In this document: piece after piece, positions 1-6,002 of the stretch
Layout: every line of letters begins with the position of its first letter
Numbering within the stretch: position 1 is the first letter of the stretch
Assembly: GCA_009776495.1 (NCBI GenBank)
Contig: WRNS01000058.1
Coordinates: forward strand, 1-6,002
DNA from: Methanobrevibacter sp.
GTDB taxonomy: Archaea > Methanobacteriota > Methanobacteria > Methanobacteriales > Methanobacteriaceae
Length of the DNA: 6,002 nt
Direction: 5' to 3'
The notes under the pieces: generated by a model
Told to the model about the DNA's origin: nothing
Database searches by the model: none
Seen by the model: only the letters and a program-made list of their open reading frames with translations
Position numbers and translations under genes: made by a program

Positions 1-201
1 ACAGGGACTCATGATGGTCTTTTAGAAGCAAGTAACTTTATTGAAACTATTCAAAAAAGACAAGGTTTATATATAGCTTGTTTAGAAGAAATTGCTTACA
101 TAAAAAAATACATTGATAAAGATAAATTGTTGAAAATAGCTAAAACTTTGGAAAAAACAGATTATGGTAAATATTTATATAATTTAGCTAATGACGGATA
201 A
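1..201 (+). CDS. rfbA: Glucose-1-phosphate thymidylyltransferase, C-terminal fragment (5' end outside window)
   Basis: The frame is open from base 1 and ends at TAA 199-201, giving the last 66 residues of an enzyme usually about 290 residues long, so roughly three quarters lie upstream. The fragment begins TGTHDGLLEASNFI, the conserved stretch following the sugar-nucleotide site in RfbA/RmlA, and continues with the family's helical tail (QKRQGLYIACLEEIAY, then DYGKYLYNL near the end). From family knowledge, RmlA makes dTDP-glucose from glucose 1-phosphate and dTTP in the cytoplasm, the first step towards dTDP-L-rhamnose. The stop overlaps the likely start of rfbC by 11 nt, and rfbB follows, which supports the assignment and suggests one operon. 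There is no sign of damage in the visible part. Confidence 0.9.
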   Translation, partial: TGTHDGLLEASNFIETIQKRQGLYIACLEEIAYIKKYIDKDKLLKIAKTLEKTDYGKYLYNLANDG

Positions 202-832
202 TGATTTTCACTTAATAGAAACTTTTAATGAGTTAAAGTGTAAATTAGAATATTTGGATAGAAGGTATGATAGAATTAGCAAATTCAAGTTTATAAAAAC
301 TGATATTAATGATGTTTTCATAATTGAACCTACAGTATTTTCAGATAGTAGAGGATACTTTATGGAAACATTTAATTTAAAGGATTTTAAGGAAAATACT
401 GGGTTAAATATAGTTTTTGTACAAAATAACCAATCTAAATCCTCAAAAAATGTTCTTCGTGGTCTTCACTTCCAATACACAAAACCTCAAGGCAAACTTG
501 TAAGAGTGATTAAAGGAGAAGTTTTTGATGTAGCTGTTGACCTTCGAAAAAATTCAATTAGCTATGGTAAATGGGTTGGAGAGATATTATCCGAAGAGAA
601 TAAAAGACAGTTATTTGTTCCAGAGGGATTTGCACACGGTTTTCTGGTTTTATCAGATTATGCTGAATTTGTATATAGTTGCACAAATTTTTATGATGAG
701 CATGATGAAGGAGGAATCCTTTGGAATGATCCAGACATAGCTATTAACTGGCCTATAGATAAAGAAAAAATTATTTTATCCGAGAAAGATAATAAATGGG
801 GAAGTTTTAAACAGACAAGAACTAATTATTAA
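191..832 (+). CDS. rfbC: dTDP-4-dehydrorhamnose 3,5-epimerase with N-terminal extension
   Basis: This 213-residue protein is a cupin-fold epimerase that converts dTDP-4-dehydro-6-deoxy-D-glucose to the L-lyxo form in dTDP-L-rhamnose synthesis. Visible family motifs are FIIEPTVFSDSRGYFMET (43-60), NVLRGLHFQ (87-95) with likely catalytic His93, VPEGFAHGFLVLSD (143-156), VYSCTNFYDEHDEGG (161-175) with likely active-site Tyr162, and LSEKD (196-200), whose Asp200 probably pairs with the His. The family is usually about 180-190 residues long and starts just before the KFKFIKT segment, here at residue 31, so residues 1-30 are extra. The ATG at 191 overlaps the rfbA end by 11 nt and has no clear ribosome binding site. 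An in-frame TTG at 254 would leave only nine extra residues but has no well-placed site either. The function is secure and the exact start is not. Confidence 0.93.
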   Translation: MTDNDFHLIETFNELKCKLEYLDRRYDRISKFKFIKTDINDVFIIEPTVFSDSRGYFMETFNLKDFKENTGLNIVFVQNNQSKSSKNVLRGLHFQYTKPQGKLVRVIKGEVFDVAVDLRKNSISYGKWVGEILSEENKRQLFVPEGFAHGFLVLSDYAEFVYSCTNFYDEHDEGGILWNDPDIAINWPIDKEKIILSEKDNKWGSFKQTRTNY

Positions 833-860
833 TTTTCTTTAATTTAATGTGTAACTAAAA

Positions 861-866
861 AAGGTG
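861..866 (+). promoter_or_regulatory. Ribosome binding site of rfbB
   Basis: AAGGTG lies 6 nt before the ATG at 873 and matches the AGGAGGTGAT complement of the archaeal 16S rRNA 3' end. It fixes the rfbB start. Confidence 0.7.
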
Positions 867-872
867 TAAGTC

Positions 873-1835
873 ATGAAAATTCTTGTTACAGGTGGAGCAG
901 GGTTCATTGGAAGTAATTTTATTCATTATATGTTAAGTAAATATGATTATGAAATAATAAACTTAGATGCTTTAACTTATTGTGGAAATCTTGAAAATCT
1001 TAAGGAAATAGAAAATTATAATAATTATAAGTTTATACATGGAAATATTAATGATAAAAATCTTGTATTGGAAATTTTACGTGATGATGTGAACATCATT
1101 GTAAATTTCGCAGCTGAAAGTCATGTTGATAGAAGTATAGACTCTCCAAATATATTTGTTAAGACAAATGTTTTAGGAACTCAAACCTTGTTGGATCTAG
1201 CTAATACTCAGGATATTGATAAATATATACAAATTTCTACGGATGAAGTTTATGGGTCACTTCCAAAAGAAGGATATTTTACAGAAAAAACCCCATTAAA
1301 TCCTAATAGTCCTTATTCTGCTAGTAAAGCAGGAGCTGACTTGTTAGTTAGAGCTTACAACGAAACATATGGATTAAAAACAAATATTACAAGGTGTTCA
1401 AATAATTATGGTCCTTATCAATATCCTGAAAAATTAATTCCTTTAATGATTAATAAAGCACTAGCTAATGAGCCACTTCCAATTTATGGTGATGGATTGA
1501 ATATTAGGGATTGGATACATGTCCATGATCATTGTACAGCAATTGATTTAGTTTTAAATAAAGGAAAACCTGGTGAAGTTTATAATGTTGGTGCTAGTAA
1601 TGAAAAAACCAATATGGAAATTGTAGAATTAATTCTTAAAACTTTGAACAAACCAAAATCACTAATTAACTTTGTTGAAGATAGATTAGGCCACGATAGA
1701 CGATATGCAATCGATTCAACAAAAATTCAAGGTAAATTAAGGTGGAAACCAAAATATACTTTTGAAACAGGAATAAAAGAAACTATTGAATGGTATTTGA
1801 ATAATAGAGAGTGGACTGATTCGGTAAATAATTAG
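873..1835 (+). CDS. rfbB: dTDP-glucose 4,6-dehydratase
   Basis: This 320-residue protein is an extended short-chain dehydrogenase (SDR) that dehydrates dTDP-glucose to dTDP-4-dehydro-6-deoxyglucose using bound NAD, in the cytoplasm. The Rossmann glycine motif TGGAGFIGSNF is at residues 6-16, LDALTYCGN at 31-39, and NFAAESHVDRSI at 78-89. The dehydratase-specific TDE triad is at 123-125, and the catalytic YSASK (Tyr148, Lys152) at 148-152. RCSNNYGPYQ at 174-183 and the substrate-side GHDRRYAID at 273-281 are also typical. The length is normal and all key residues are present. The gene starts 40 nt after rfbC with a good ribosome binding site, so it is probably co-transcribed with rfbA and rfbC. 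The TDE triad and GHDRRYAID argue against UDP-glucose 4-epimerase. Confidence 0.96.
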   Translation: MKILVTGGAGFIGSNFIHYMLSKYDYEIINLDALTYCGNLENLKEIENYNNYKFIHGNINDKNLVLEILRDDVNIIVNFAAESHVDRSIDSPNIFVKTNVLGTQTLLDLANTQDIDKYIQISTDEVYGSLPKEGYFTEKTPLNPNSPYSASKAGADLLVRAYNETYGLKTNITRCSNNYGPYQYPEKLIPLMINKALANEPLPIYGDGLNIRDWIHVHDHCTAIDLVLNKGKPGEVYNVGASNEKTNMEIVELILKTLNKPKSLINFVEDRLGHDRRYAIDSTKIQGKLRWKPKYTFETGIKETIEWYLNNREWTDSVNN

Positions 1836-1881
1836 TTATCTTTTTCACTCCTTCCATTATAAAATTATAATAAAATTAAAT

Positions 1882-1952
1882 AATAATGATTGAAAAGTAT
1901 ATAAACAATTAAGAAGAGTTTTTAATATAATTAAATATTTTCAATGATTATT
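1882..1952. repeat. Imperfect inverted repeat, 15-nt arms
   Basis: AATAATGATTGAAAA (1882-1896) and TTTTCAATGATTATT (1938-1952) are reverse complements at 14 of 15 positions, separated by 41 nt. In sequence this AT-rich such a pair can arise by chance, so biological meaning is doubtful. Confidence 0.3.
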
Positions 1953-2044
1953 TTAATTATTTAAGATGAGTATAATTAATGAAAAAAAATTAAATCATTT
2001 TTTAAATAAAAATATTATTATTACTATTATTTATTGTTTAAATT

Positions 2045-2060
2045 AAAAAATATAAATTAT
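2045..2060 (+). promoter_or_regulatory. Candidate archaeal promoter (BRE/TATA) for wzm
   Basis: An A-run followed by TATAAATTAT lies about 65-75 nt before the wzm start. This resembles an archaeal BRE plus TATA box and would place transcription initiation near 2080, giving a leader of about 40 nt. The call rests on pattern and position only, and A/T richness makes chance TATA-like words common here. Confidence 0.35.
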
Positions 2061-2109
2061 TTTTTTCAATAAAAAACTTTTACTTTATTATTAATCTTAA
2101 AACTCACTT

Positions 2110-2115
2110 AAGGTG
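2110..2115 (+). promoter_or_regulatory. Ribosome binding site of wzm
   Basis: AAGGTG lies 8 nt before the ATG at 2124. It stands out in the surrounding AT-rich sequence and supports this start. Confidence 0.7.
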
Positions 2116-2123
2116 TTAAATTA

Positions 2124-2906
2124 ATGTTAAAACATAGATTTATAACTAACTTTACTAAATACAGGTTTCTTTTATTTGAATTAGTTAAAAGAGATATTTC
2201 TGTTAAATATAGGGGTTCTGCTTTAGGTTTACTTTGGAGTCTTTTAAACCCTTTATTAACCATGATAGTTATAGCTACTGTTTTTGGAGTTTTTTTCGGG
2301 AAAGAAATAGAAAATTTTCCAGTTTATGTATTAACTGGTAGATTAGCATTTTCATTTTTTTCAGTAAGTACAAAAAGAGCAATGAATTCAATAAAATCAG
2401 GATCCTCTATAATGAAAAAAATATATGTTCCTAAGTATATCTATGCTTTATCAGGGGTATTATCAGAAGCTGTTAATCTTTTAATATCCATGATAGTTTT
2501 AGTGGGAGTTATGATAGCTATAAAATGCCCATTTTCTATTGATAACTTAGCTTGCATTATCCCCTTGTTTTTACTTTTTATATTTGCAATTGGTTGTGGA
2601 TTAGTTTTAGCTTCTGCAAATGTATTTTTTAAAGATGTTAAATATCTGTATGGAGTATTTACAACATTATTAATGTATTCATGCGCTATTTTTTATCCAA
2701 TATCTAGGCTGCCCGAGCAGTACCATATAGTTTTTTATGCAAACCCTGTATATTGTGCGATAAGTGGTTTTAGAGATGCTATATTGGGAGCAACTTTCCC
2801 TAATCCTGGTATTATGCTTTATTTGGCTATAATGTCTGTTTTGGCTTTGATAATTGGTATCACAGTATTTTATAAAACTCAAGATAAATTTATATTGTAC
2901 ATTTAA
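2124..2906 (+). CDS. wzm: Polysaccharide ABC exporter, permease subunit (Wzm/TagG type)
   Basis: This 260-residue ABC-2-type membrane protein has the length typical of Wzm/TagG permeases. The amphipathic N-terminus leads into the family signature KRDISVKYRGSALG (22-35) and LLWSLLNPLL (36-45). Six hydrophobic segments can be seen at roughly 34-57, 66-82, 105-134, 143-167, 174-193 and 229-249. Other typical elements are FFKDVKYL (168-175) and NPVYCAISGFRDAILG (207-222). It should dimerise in the cytoplasmic membrane, bind the downstream ATPase and move a lipid-linked glycan outwards. It lies 49 nt before the ATPase gene, the classic permease-ATPase pair. Nothing is truncated. The exported glycan cannot be read from the sequence, but the rfb genes next door suggest it contains a 6-deoxyhexose such as rhamnose. 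Confidence 0.92.
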   Translation: MLKHRFITNFTKYRFLLFELVKRDISVKYRGSALGLLWSLLNPLLTMIVIATVFGVFFGKEIENFPVYVLTGRLAFSFFSVSTKRAMNSIKSGSSIMKKIYVPKYIYALSGVLSEAVNLLISMIVLVGVMIAIKCPFSIDNLACIIPLFLLFIFAIGCGLVLASANVFFKDVKYLYGVFTTLLMYSCAIFYPISRLPEQYHIVFYANPVYCAISGFRDAILGATFPNPGIMLYLAIMSVLALIIGITVFYKTQDKFILYI

Positions 2907-2946
2907 TAAAACGAATAGCTATTTGATAAAAATTTACTAATTAATC

Positions 2947-2950
2947 GGTG
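2947..2950 (+). promoter_or_regulatory. Ribosome binding site deciding the long start of the fusion ATPase
   Basis: GGTG lies 5 nt before the ATG at 2956. It matters because it supports translation of the full 710-residue fusion. The first internal in-frame ATG near the ATPase domain, at 4255, has no comparable element in front of it. Confidence 0.55.
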
Positions 2951-2955
2951 TTTTC

Positions 2956-5088
2956 ATGGGATCAACGTTAAGATATCCTCAAAAAATTTCTTTTGAAAGA
3001 AAAATTAAAGACAATGAGTACATTGAACAATCATGGGATGAAAATACATTGGAATTTCTTAAAAAAGAAAATAACAAGGGAACAATAACAAATCTAATAG
3101 AATCTAAGGATACTAACTTATCAAAACCAGGAAAGCTAAAATTAACAGACTTTGACTTTGAAATTTTCGAAAATGCAAAAATTAATACTATCAAAATAGG
3201 TTGGGTTGATAAAGTTCAAGGATTGGAAAGTAATAGTAGCCCTCCGATTATCCCAGGAGTTAGTATGAAATTATTGAATTGTCCATATGGTGTGGTTAAA
3301 TCATCAAAATCAAAGTTAGGAATTAACTATACTAAAGGAGAGAGTGGTGATAAAACTTTGTGGAATATAAAAGATAATCAAATTTATCCTGCTCCAACCC
3401 CAGATGATGTTAATAGTCCTGATTTTGGAGTTTTGGTTTCATATGCTAGAAACATTAGTAAAAATAAAGGATTCGTGTTAATTGATTATTTAAGGTTATA
3501 TATAGAATGGATAGATCCTAAATATTCTTTAAAAGTTGTTCCTGAGGTAAAAAATGCTTTATTAAATGATGAAGTTGTATATGCGATAATTCTTAAGAAT
3601 ACTAATAAAATACATCAAGGAAAACCTGTTAAAGTTCATATAGATTATGATTCTACTTTATCATTTCTAAAATATACAGATCTTCAAAATGGAACATATG
3701 ATGATTCAAAAGGAATTTGGAGTGCAAAGCTAGATGAAACAGGAAAAGCTAAGATATTTCTTAAATTTCGCTCTAAAAAGAAAGGAATAGTGAAATGCCG
3801 AGCAGAAACAGATTTTGGAAAGGTTGAAAGCATTGGCAACATTAATATAGTGACTGATGAGTTCGTTTTGCAAACTAATTATCCCTGTGCCAAAATCGAG
3901 ATGATTCAAAATGAAAAAATTAATTATTCGATTATAGCTACTGTAAATACAGATCTTGTTGCAAATAAAAAGATTAAGATTCCAATTCCTCCTAATATTG
4001 AATTAAAGAGTTTTAAAGGGGATGGTGAATATGATTCTTCCAGTGGAATATGGGATGCAGAGTTTAAAAATAATAAGGCTCAAATTCATTTATGTATAAA
4101 TGCTACCTCCCCAGAGACTTTCGTGCAAAATATTGAAATCGACGGAGAAACGGTCTTAAGTAAAGAATTTACAATCATTAAAAGAGATGAATCCAAAGAG
4201 TTAGTTTCGTCTACAGTTTTAGATTCTAAATTAGAAAAAGTTCCTCCATCTGGAATGCAATTTTTGGAAGATGGGGAAAACATAGTATTTGAAAGAGAAT
4301 TTGATAAATTTGAAACCAATGAAAATTTTGAAAATAACTATTGTTCTAATGATAAAAATCTTGCTATTAAAGTAGAAGATGTAACAATGGAATTTTTATT
4401 AAATCTTGAAAAAATAGATAATATTAAAGAATACTTTATTAAATTCATGAAAAGGGAAATAAAGCAAGAAAAATTTTTAGCATTAGACAATGTTTCTTTT
4501 TCATTAGATAAAGGAGATAGATTAGGGATAATTGGACTAAATGGAGCAGGTAAAAGTACTTTACTTAAAATCATTGCAGGAGTAATGAAAGCAACAAAAG
4601 GTTCAGTGATTGTCAATGGAAAAATAGCTCCGCTTTTAGAGTTAGGAGCTGGTTTTGATCCAAACTACACTGGTAAAGAAAATATATTTTTGAATGGATC
4701 AATACTTGGCTACTCTAAGGAATTTATACAGGACAAATTCGATGAAATTGCAGAATTTTCAGAATTAGCTAAGTTTTTAGATATTCCAATTAAAAATTAT
4801 TCTTCTGGTATGAAATCTAAACTAGGATTTTCAATAGCTACAATCGTAGAACCAGATATATTGATACTTGATGAAGTATTGTCTGTTGGAGATGTTAAAT
4901 TCAGAAAAAAAAGTGGGGATAAAATAAAATCTCTTTTTGAATCGGGGGTCACCGTTTTGTTAGTTACACATTCTATTGCTCAAGTTCGTGATTTATGTAA
5001 TCGGGCTATATGGTTAGAAAAAGGTAAAATTGTCATGGAAGGTAGTGCCGATGATGTTTGTGATGCCTATGAAGATAGTGTTAAATAA
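2956..5088 (+). CDS. Wzt/TagH-type polysaccharide export ATPase with large N-terminal adhesin-like beta-domain module
   Basis: This is a 710-residue fusion. Residues 467-710 form a complete Wzt/TagH-type nucleotide-binding domain, starting NLAIKVEDVTMEF. Walker A is GLNGAGKST (527-535), the family segment LLELGAGFDPNYTGKENI spans 560-577, the signature is YSSGM (615-619), Walker B plus D-loop is ILILDEVLSVGD (635-646), and the switch is VTHS with His672. The domain should power export through the adjacent Wzm permease. The first ~465 residues are foreign to this family. Residues ~26-186 resemble a beta-sandwich domain of methanogen adhesin-like proteins (LTDFDFEI, NAKINTIKIGW, NSPDFGVLVSY, VLIDYLRLYIEW). 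Two DUF11-like Ig-fold repeats follow at ~189-299 and ~300-408, each with a (N/D)GxYDxSxGIWxA core at 245-257 and 356-368. A charged linker of ~60 residues joins them to the ATPase. No signal peptide or membrane segment is visible, so the module should be cytoplasmic. Unlike Wzt proteins with a C-terminal glycan-binding domain, this one ends soon after the ATPase core. ATPase function is confident; a substrate-recognition role for the module is inference. Confidence 0.88.
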   Translation: MGSTLRYPQKISFERKIKDNEYIEQSWDENTLEFLKKENNKGTITNLIESKDTNLSKPGKLKLTDFDFEIFENAKINTIKIGWVDKVQGLESNSSPPIIPGVSMKLLNCPYGVVKSSKSKLGINYTKGESGDKTLWNIKDNQIYPAPTPDDVNSPDFGVLVSYARNISKNKGFVLIDYLRLYIEWIDPKYSLKVVPEVKNALLNDEVVYAIILKNTNKIHQGKPVKVHIDYDSTLSFLKYTDLQNGTYDDSKGIWSAKLDETGKAKIFLKFRSKKKGIVKCRAETDFGKVESIGNINIVTDEFVLQTNYPCAKIEMIQNEKINYSIIATVNTDLVANKKIKIPIPPNIELKSFKGDGEYDSSSGIWDAEFKNNKAQIHLCINATSPETFVQNIEIDGETVLSKEFTIIKRDESKELVSSTVLDSKLEKVPPSGMQFLEDGENIVFEREFDKFETNENFENNYCSNDKNLAIKVEDVTMEFLLNLEKIDNIKEYFIKFMKREIKQEKFLALDNVSFSLDKGDRLGIIGLNGAGKSTLLKIIAGVMKATKGSVIVNGKIAPLLELGAGFDPNYTGKENIFLNGSILGYSKEFIQDKFDEIAEFSELAKFLDIPIKNYSSGMKSKLGFSIATIVEPDILILDEVLSVGDVKFRKKSGDKIKSLFESGVTVLLVTHSIAQVRDLCNRAIWLEKGKIVMEGSADDVCDAYEDSVK

Positions 5089-5118
5089 TCATTGTTTTTA
5101 ATATCATTTAAGTAAAAA

Positions 5119-5225
5119 AAATTAGTTAGGGTTTAAAACATACTTAAATTAGTTAGGGTTTGAAATATACATAAATTATTTAGGTTTAAAATATACTTAA
5201 ATTAGCTATTGGTTTAAAATAAATA
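5119..5225. repeat. Four degenerate 27-nt tandem repeats
   Basis: Head-to-tail units lie at 5119-5145, 5146-5172, 5173-5198 and 5199-5225. The first two match at 24 of 27 positions, starting AAATTAGTTAGGGTTT. The third is one base shorter and the fourth is the most diverged. A GGTTTAAAA-like core recurs in every unit and is followed by an ATATACTT-like stretch in the first three. The array fills most of the 158-nt gap before the glycosyltransferase gene. The core resembles a BRE/TATA element, so the repeats may carry promoter or operator function, or may simply be a slippage product. Confidence 0.75.
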
Positions 5226-5246
5226 ATTAATATTATAAGTGATGAA

Positions 5247-6002
5247 ATGAAAGTATCGGTTGTAATTCCTAATTTTAATGGAAAACATTTTATAAATAAT
5301 TGTTTAATATCTTTAAATAATCAAAAAGATTATATTAATGAAGTAATTATTATTGATAATGGATCAACTGATGGGAGTCAAGAATTTATTAAAAATAAAA
5401 TCATAGCTAATCTTAATAGTATGGATAATCTTAGCCCTAAGACTGATTTTAATTTTAAAATAAACTTAATTGAAAATAAGGAGAACTTTGGATTTTCAAC
5501 AGCTGTTAATCAAGGAATTAGAGACTCTAACTGCGAACTAGTGTTTTTAATAAATAATGATGTGGAGTTAGATAAAAATTGTATTTTAAATTTAATAGAA
5601 TGTGTTAATTCTGAAGATGATATTTTTTCTGCTTCTTCTAAAATGATTCAATCAGATAATAGAGATTTAATAGATGATGCCGGGGATGAATACACTCTTT
5701 TTGGATGGACAAAAAAAATTGGAAATAATAAGGATGTAGCTAATTACACATATTCTAGGGAGATTTTTTCTTCTTGTGCTGGAGCAGCACTTTATAAAAA
5801 GGCAATATTTGATGAAATTGGATACTTTGATGAAAATTTTTTTGCATATATGGAAGACGTTGATATAGGCTACAGGGCCTTGATTGAAGGATATAAAAAT
5901 GTTTATTGCCCTAAAGCTCAGGTGTTTCACATTGGAAGTGGAACAAGTGGAAGTAAATACAATGAGTTTAAGATAAAATTAGCTGCTAGAAACAATATTT
6001 TC
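5247..6002 (+). CDS. Family 2 glycosyltransferase, rhamnosyltransferase-like, N-terminal part (3' end outside window)
   Basis: The frame is open from ATG 5247 to the last base (252 residues, no stop). GTGAT at 5239-5243 may be its ribosome binding site. The earlier ATG at 5242 stops after two codons. The GT-A fold is clear: MKVSVVIPNFNG (1-12) opens the nucleotide-binding half, DNGSTDGS is at 37-44, ENFGFSTAVNQGI at 79-91, and INNDVEL at 102-108 carries the metal-binding Asp105. The acceptor-side motifs CAGAALYKKAIFDEIGYFDE (177-196) and YMEDVDIGYRA (201-211), which holds the likely catalytic acidic residues, are intact, as is HIGSGTSGS (228-236). This pattern is typical of WbbL/RfbF-like rhamnosyltransferases, although sugar specificity cannot be read from sequence. 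Residues ~52-72 are a polar insertion that makes the gap between the DNGSTDGS and ENFGF motifs longer than usual. The enzyme should work at the cytoplasmic face, building the glycan exported by the neighbouring Wzm/Wzt. Confidence 0.9.
   Translation, partial: MKVSVVIPNFNGKHFINNCLISLNNQKDYINEVIIIDNGSTDGSQEFIKNKIIANLNSMDNLSPKTDFNFKINLIENKENFGFSTAVNQGIRDSNCELVFLINNDVELDKNCILNLIECVNSEDDIFSASSKMIQSDNRDLIDDAGDEYTLFGWTKKIGNNKDVANYTYSREIFSSCAGAALYKKAIFDEIGYFDENFFAYMEDVDIGYRALIEGYKNVYCPKAQVFHIGSGTSGSKYNEFKIKLAARNNIF

Larger units (their letters stand above)
1836..2123. other. AT-rich non-coding spacer between sugar and export genes
   Basis: The 288 nt are almost entirely A and T with many homopolymer runs, and no credible gene is seen on either strand. 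A short T-run at 1841-1845 just after rfbB could help end transcription, since archaeal terminators are often simple oligo-T tracts. The downstream part holds a TATA-like element and the wzm ribosome binding site. The length and position suggest that wzm begins a separate transcription unit from the rfb genes. Confidence 0.6.

Noticed and set aside
537..740. Second plus-strand frame inside rfbC
   Set aside because: It is an out-of-frame shadow of the epimerase with no motifs or start signals.
1966..2046. A 26-codon plus-strand frame in the rfbB-wzm spacer
   Set aside because: It has no ribosome binding site and a composition dictated by A/T runs (mostly Ile, Asn, Lys, Leu). It looks like a chance open frame.
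2979..3194. Minus-strand open frame opposite the start of the ATPase fusion gene
   Set aside because: It lies wholly inside a well-supported plus-strand gene, shows no family motifs and has no ribosome binding site. The same applies to minus-strand frames at 2679-2882, 4086-4319, 4338-4616 and 5667-5930.
4255..5088. Separate short ATPase gene starting at the internal ATG 4255
   Set aside because: No ribosome binding site precedes this ATG, while the ATG at 2956 has GGTG 5 nt upstream and the frame is continuous. An internal start remains possible but is less supported.
5119..5225. CRISPR array
   Set aside because: The units are directly adjacent with no unique spacers between them and are too degenerate. 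No cas genes are present.

Overview
The window is a strongly AT-rich, fully plus-strand surface-polysaccharide locus. The protein families, the AAGGTG-type ribosome binding sites and the adhesin-like beta-domain in one protein point to a methanogenic archaeon of the Methanobacteriaceae (Methanobrevibacter or a close relative). The assignment is inferred from sequence character; no species can be named.

Layout: (1) 1-1835 carries three dTDP-sugar genes: the 3' end of rfbA (glucose-1-phosphate thymidylyltransferase), rfbC (dTDP-4-dehydrorhamnose 3,5-epimerase) and rfbB (dTDP-glucose 4,6-dehydratase). rfbD, needed for the last step to dTDP-L-rhamnose, is not in the window. (2) 1836-2123 is a non-coding, extremely AT-rich spacer holding a candidate promoter. 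(3) 2124-5088 carries a two-gene polysaccharide ABC exporter: a Wzm/TagG-type permease and a Wzt/TagH-type ATPase. (4) 5089-5246 is a spacer with four degenerate copies of a 27-nt tandem repeat. (5) 5247-6002 is the start of a family 2 glycosyltransferase that runs off the window.

The genes fit one pathway: nucleotide-activated rhamnose (or a related 6-deoxyhexose) is made by the Rfb enzymes, used by glycosyltransferases such as the last gene, and the lipid-linked glycan is exported by Wzm/Wzt.

The outstanding oddity is the ATPase. Its nucleotide-binding domain occupies only the last ~245 of 710 residues. It is preceded, in one uninterrupted frame, by ~465 residues that resemble the beta-sandwich and DUF11-like repeats of methanogen surface adhesin-like proteins, with no signal peptide. 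Wzt proteins with an extra glycan-recognition domain normally carry it at the C-terminus. Here the C-terminal domain is absent and a different, N-terminal module is present, which may be a cytoplasmic glycan-recognition device of unusual design.
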